Source: Clostridiaceae bacterium (GTDB lineage Bacteria > Bacillota > Clostridia > Lachnospirales > Lachnospiraceae). From it: DNA of 64,000 nucleotides. The stretch spans positions 1 through 64,000 of the forward strand of contig QXXC01000023.1 of NCBI GenBank assembly GCA_009911305.1, read 5' to 3'. Position 1 is the first letter of the stretch. Each line of letters starts with the position of its first letter. A model generated the notes under the pieces. It searched no databases. It was not told the origin of the DNA and was given only the letters and a program-made list of their open reading frames with translations. A program made the translations under genes and the position numbers. Positions 62,552 through 64,000 of this stretch are shown piece by piece.

Positions 62552-64000
62552 TTATTTCTTATATTTTTCCGCCCCCTTGTAAATAATAATACCCTTCTTA
62601 TCCGTGCAGTAATACATATCATCCGCATCCCTGGTATTCTTTGCGTTCTTCATGATCTTTCCGGACGTATTCACCAGATACTGTTCCCCCTTGTAGGTGA
62701 CAGCCTCACACCGGGAATCCTTGTCCGCCTTTAGCTTCCTTCCCATCACATAAATGGCATTCTCCTCTATACCGTCCGCCCCGGCTCCCTTATGAGAACC
62801 GGACTTGCGGAAACGGTACTGGTATTTCTCCCCGTCAATCTCCAGGGTTACTTCCCCTGTCTTCATGGCTCCTTCCTTGGGAGAATCGCCAAAGTAATAT
62901 ACATACACCCCTTCCTCCGATGATTCCGGAATATCCGCCTCATTTTCAATCTTCTCTGCGCTGGCAATGGCGCTGCCATTGTCCTCAAAGGTAATCTTGT
63001 ACAAGCCGCGAAGCATTTTTCCGTTGAGATCAAACCCATACTTGTGCCCGTTGATTGTTTTTATCTGGGCCTTTACCACATCTCCCTTCTTATCTGCATA
63101 GAACCAGTGTGCCTCATCATTGTTATAGGCATCGGCATCCACGTTTTCGCCTGGAACCGCCCGAAACCAGCCCGTAGCCAGCCAGGTCTTATCCTCCTCG
63201 TTATAATACCGGTTTACAGCATTGCCAGGCGTTGCGTTGGAGCCGGTGGCCACATGCCAGTCAAACTGGGCGGCCCCATACTCATTGAACCGGTACTTCT
63301 TTCCGTTAATGGTCTTGTTATCCGCATCCACTGTCTTTTTTCCATTGGTCTTAAAATAGAACCAGTATCCGTCTCCATTCCGCTTTGTGTCCTCATCATT
63401 GGCCGCAGTCAGGTATTTCCAGCCTGTGACTACCTTTCCGTCATCCGGCTCCCCGTCCGAAGGAGAATCATTGGGAACCGACCTCCATTCATTTGTGACT
63501 GCCGCCCCGCTGGAATTCATATAGTAAAAATCACCATTTATCTCCACCAGCCGGTCCTTCACCATCCTGCCCTCACTGTCTTCCTGCCCTGAAATACGGT
63601 CTGCCAGGTCGTTCAGCTCCTGAACCTTTGCGCTGATCTTATCCAGATATTGAAACACTATCTCTGAATCCTTGTTCCGATTCCCCTGAAGCACCTCCAC
63701 ATAAACCTTAATTGCTGTCAGGGGCGTCCTCAGCTCATGGGATACCTCCGTAACCAGTTTCCCATTGAGGCGTAACGCCTCCTCCCTGCGCTCCATCTGC
63801 TCCCTTAAAGATTTCCTCATGCCCTCAAGCCCTCTGGCCATGGACGCCAGTTCATCCCTTCCCCTCACCGTAATCTCATACTCCAGGTTGCCGGTCTCCA
63901 GGATCTGGATTTCCCGGTCAAGCTGACAGATATAACGGATGAGCCGGTGGACTTCTGCCATGACAGCCCCAATCATGACAAGGGCGCACAACACAATCTC
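62552..64000 (-). CDS. Chimera: HAMP/HisKA kinase segment fused to cell-wall-binding repeats (partial)
   Basis: The frame is open to the window edge. It reads the end of a membrane span, HAMP (QILETGNLEYEITVRGRDEL), and HisKA with LVTEVSHELRTPLTAIKVYV, then at LNDLADRISGQEDSEGRMV it switches to choline/glucan-binding-type repeats (EINGDFYYMNSSGAAVT, GKKYRFNEYGAAQFDWH, TINGHKYGFDLNGKMLRG, TYKGEQYLVNTSGKIMKNAK). No HATPase domain is present, so it cannot act as a normal kinase. A cytoplasmic kinase helix joined to repeats that normally sit outside the cell is topologically implausible. It is probably an in-frame recombination or deletion product, or an assembly chimera. Confidence 0.7.
   Translation of the reverse strand, partial: EIVLCALVMIGAVMAEVHRLIRYICQLDREIQILETGNLEYEITVRGRDELASMARGLEGMRKSLREQMERREEALRLNGKLVTEVSHELRTPLTAIKVYVEVLQGNRNKDSEIVFQYLDKISAKVQELNDLADRISGQEDSEGRMVKDRLVEINGDFYYMNSSGAAVTNEWRSVPNDSPSDGEPDDGKVVTGWKYLTAANDEDTKRNGDGYWFYFKTNGKKTVDADNKTINGKKYRFNEYGAAQFDWHVATGSNATPGNAVNRYYNEEDKTWLATGWFRAVPGENVDADAYNNDEAHWFYADKKGDVVKAQIKTINGHKYGFDLNGKMLRGLYKITFEDNGSAIASAEKIENEADIPESSEEGVYVYYFGDSPKEGAMKTGEVTLEIDGEKYQYRFRKSGSHKGAGADGIEENAIYVMGRKLKADKDSRCEAVTYKGEQYLVNTSGKIMKNAKNTRDADDMYYCTDKKGIIIYKGAEKYKK

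Overview
The window looks like a chromosomal segment of a spore-forming anaerobic Firmicute, most likely Lachnospiraceae / Clostridium cluster XIVa. Supports are an alpha/beta-type small acid-soluble spore protein, the oxygen-independent (cbi) cobalamin route, LoaP/NusG-type antiterminator paralogs heading a glycan locus, Firmicute-style two-component systems and strong AGGAGG ribosome binding sites. This is inferred from gene content; no rRNA or other phylogenetic marker was seen.

Layout. (i) 0-31.9 kb, almost all minus strand: a surface or exopolysaccharide locus read from 31.7 kb towards position 1. It begins with two NusG/LoaP-like genes and a small zinc-ribbon ORF. Then come a polyprenyl-phosphate sugar transferase, five glycosyltransferase-4 (GT4) genes (one a double-domain fusion), a WbpO/WbpP-like pair, an asparagine-synthase-type amidotransferase, a Wzx flippase, two Wzy-like polymerases, a GT39-like membrane protein, a FAD oxidoreductase, GT2 enzymes, an epimerase plus TIM-barrel isomerase pair, a polysaccharide deacetylase and a FemAB-like gene. 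(ii) 6.0-10.5 kb: an island of broken genes inside that locus (Rpn-type nuclease, PIN and RelE/ParE toxin modules with in-frame stops, tyrosine recombinase pieces, a pyruvyltransferase remnant) plus one intact AAA/PD-(D/E)XK gene. (iii) 32.1-39.6 kb: a dihydrofolate-reductase-like gene, AraC regulators, and a lactose module (GPH-type symporter and GH2 beta-galactosidase). (iv) 39.6-49.0 kb: dus plus eight enzymes of anaerobic cobalamin synthesis in one tight operon. (v) 49.1-57 kb: SASP, a PadR/DUF1700/DUF4097 operon, an adenylation-SGNH fusion, a lysine-rich lipoprotein, a GNAT enzyme and an OmpR-type two-component system. (vi) 57.2-60.4 kb: a plus-strand phospholipid operon (TVP38-like, pssA, psd, PAP2). 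(vii) 60.4-64 kb: an AraC/GyrI regulator, small ORFs and a histidine-kinase/cell-wall-repeat chimera running off the window.

Most interesting signal. Directly upstream of the first NusG/LoaP-like gene lies a roughly 207 bp segment (31706-31912) bounded by 29 bp inverted repeats, 28/29 identical. Each repeat is built like a tyrosine-recombinase crossover site: two 10 bp inverted arms around an identical 9 bp asymmetric spacer. A near-consensus promoter (TTGAAA-N17-TATAAT) lies between them and points AWAY from the polysaccharide locus. I infer an invertible promoter, captured in the OFF orientation, controlling a processive-antitermination switch. That would be a Firmicute counterpart of the invertible promoter plus UpxY arrangement of Bacteroides capsule loci.

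Further variation within the locus: a G9 tract that decides whether a GT4 carries a second half-domain, a G7 tract that splits a FAD oxidoreductase, three copies of a ~102 bp MITE-like repeat (one interrupting the FemAB gene), a second MITE-like repeat nested beside one of them, and a 19 bp minisatellite. Several genes look like in-frame deletion fusions (GT4-GT4, adenylation-SGNH, kinase-cell-wall repeats). No RNA genes or CRISPR arrays were found.
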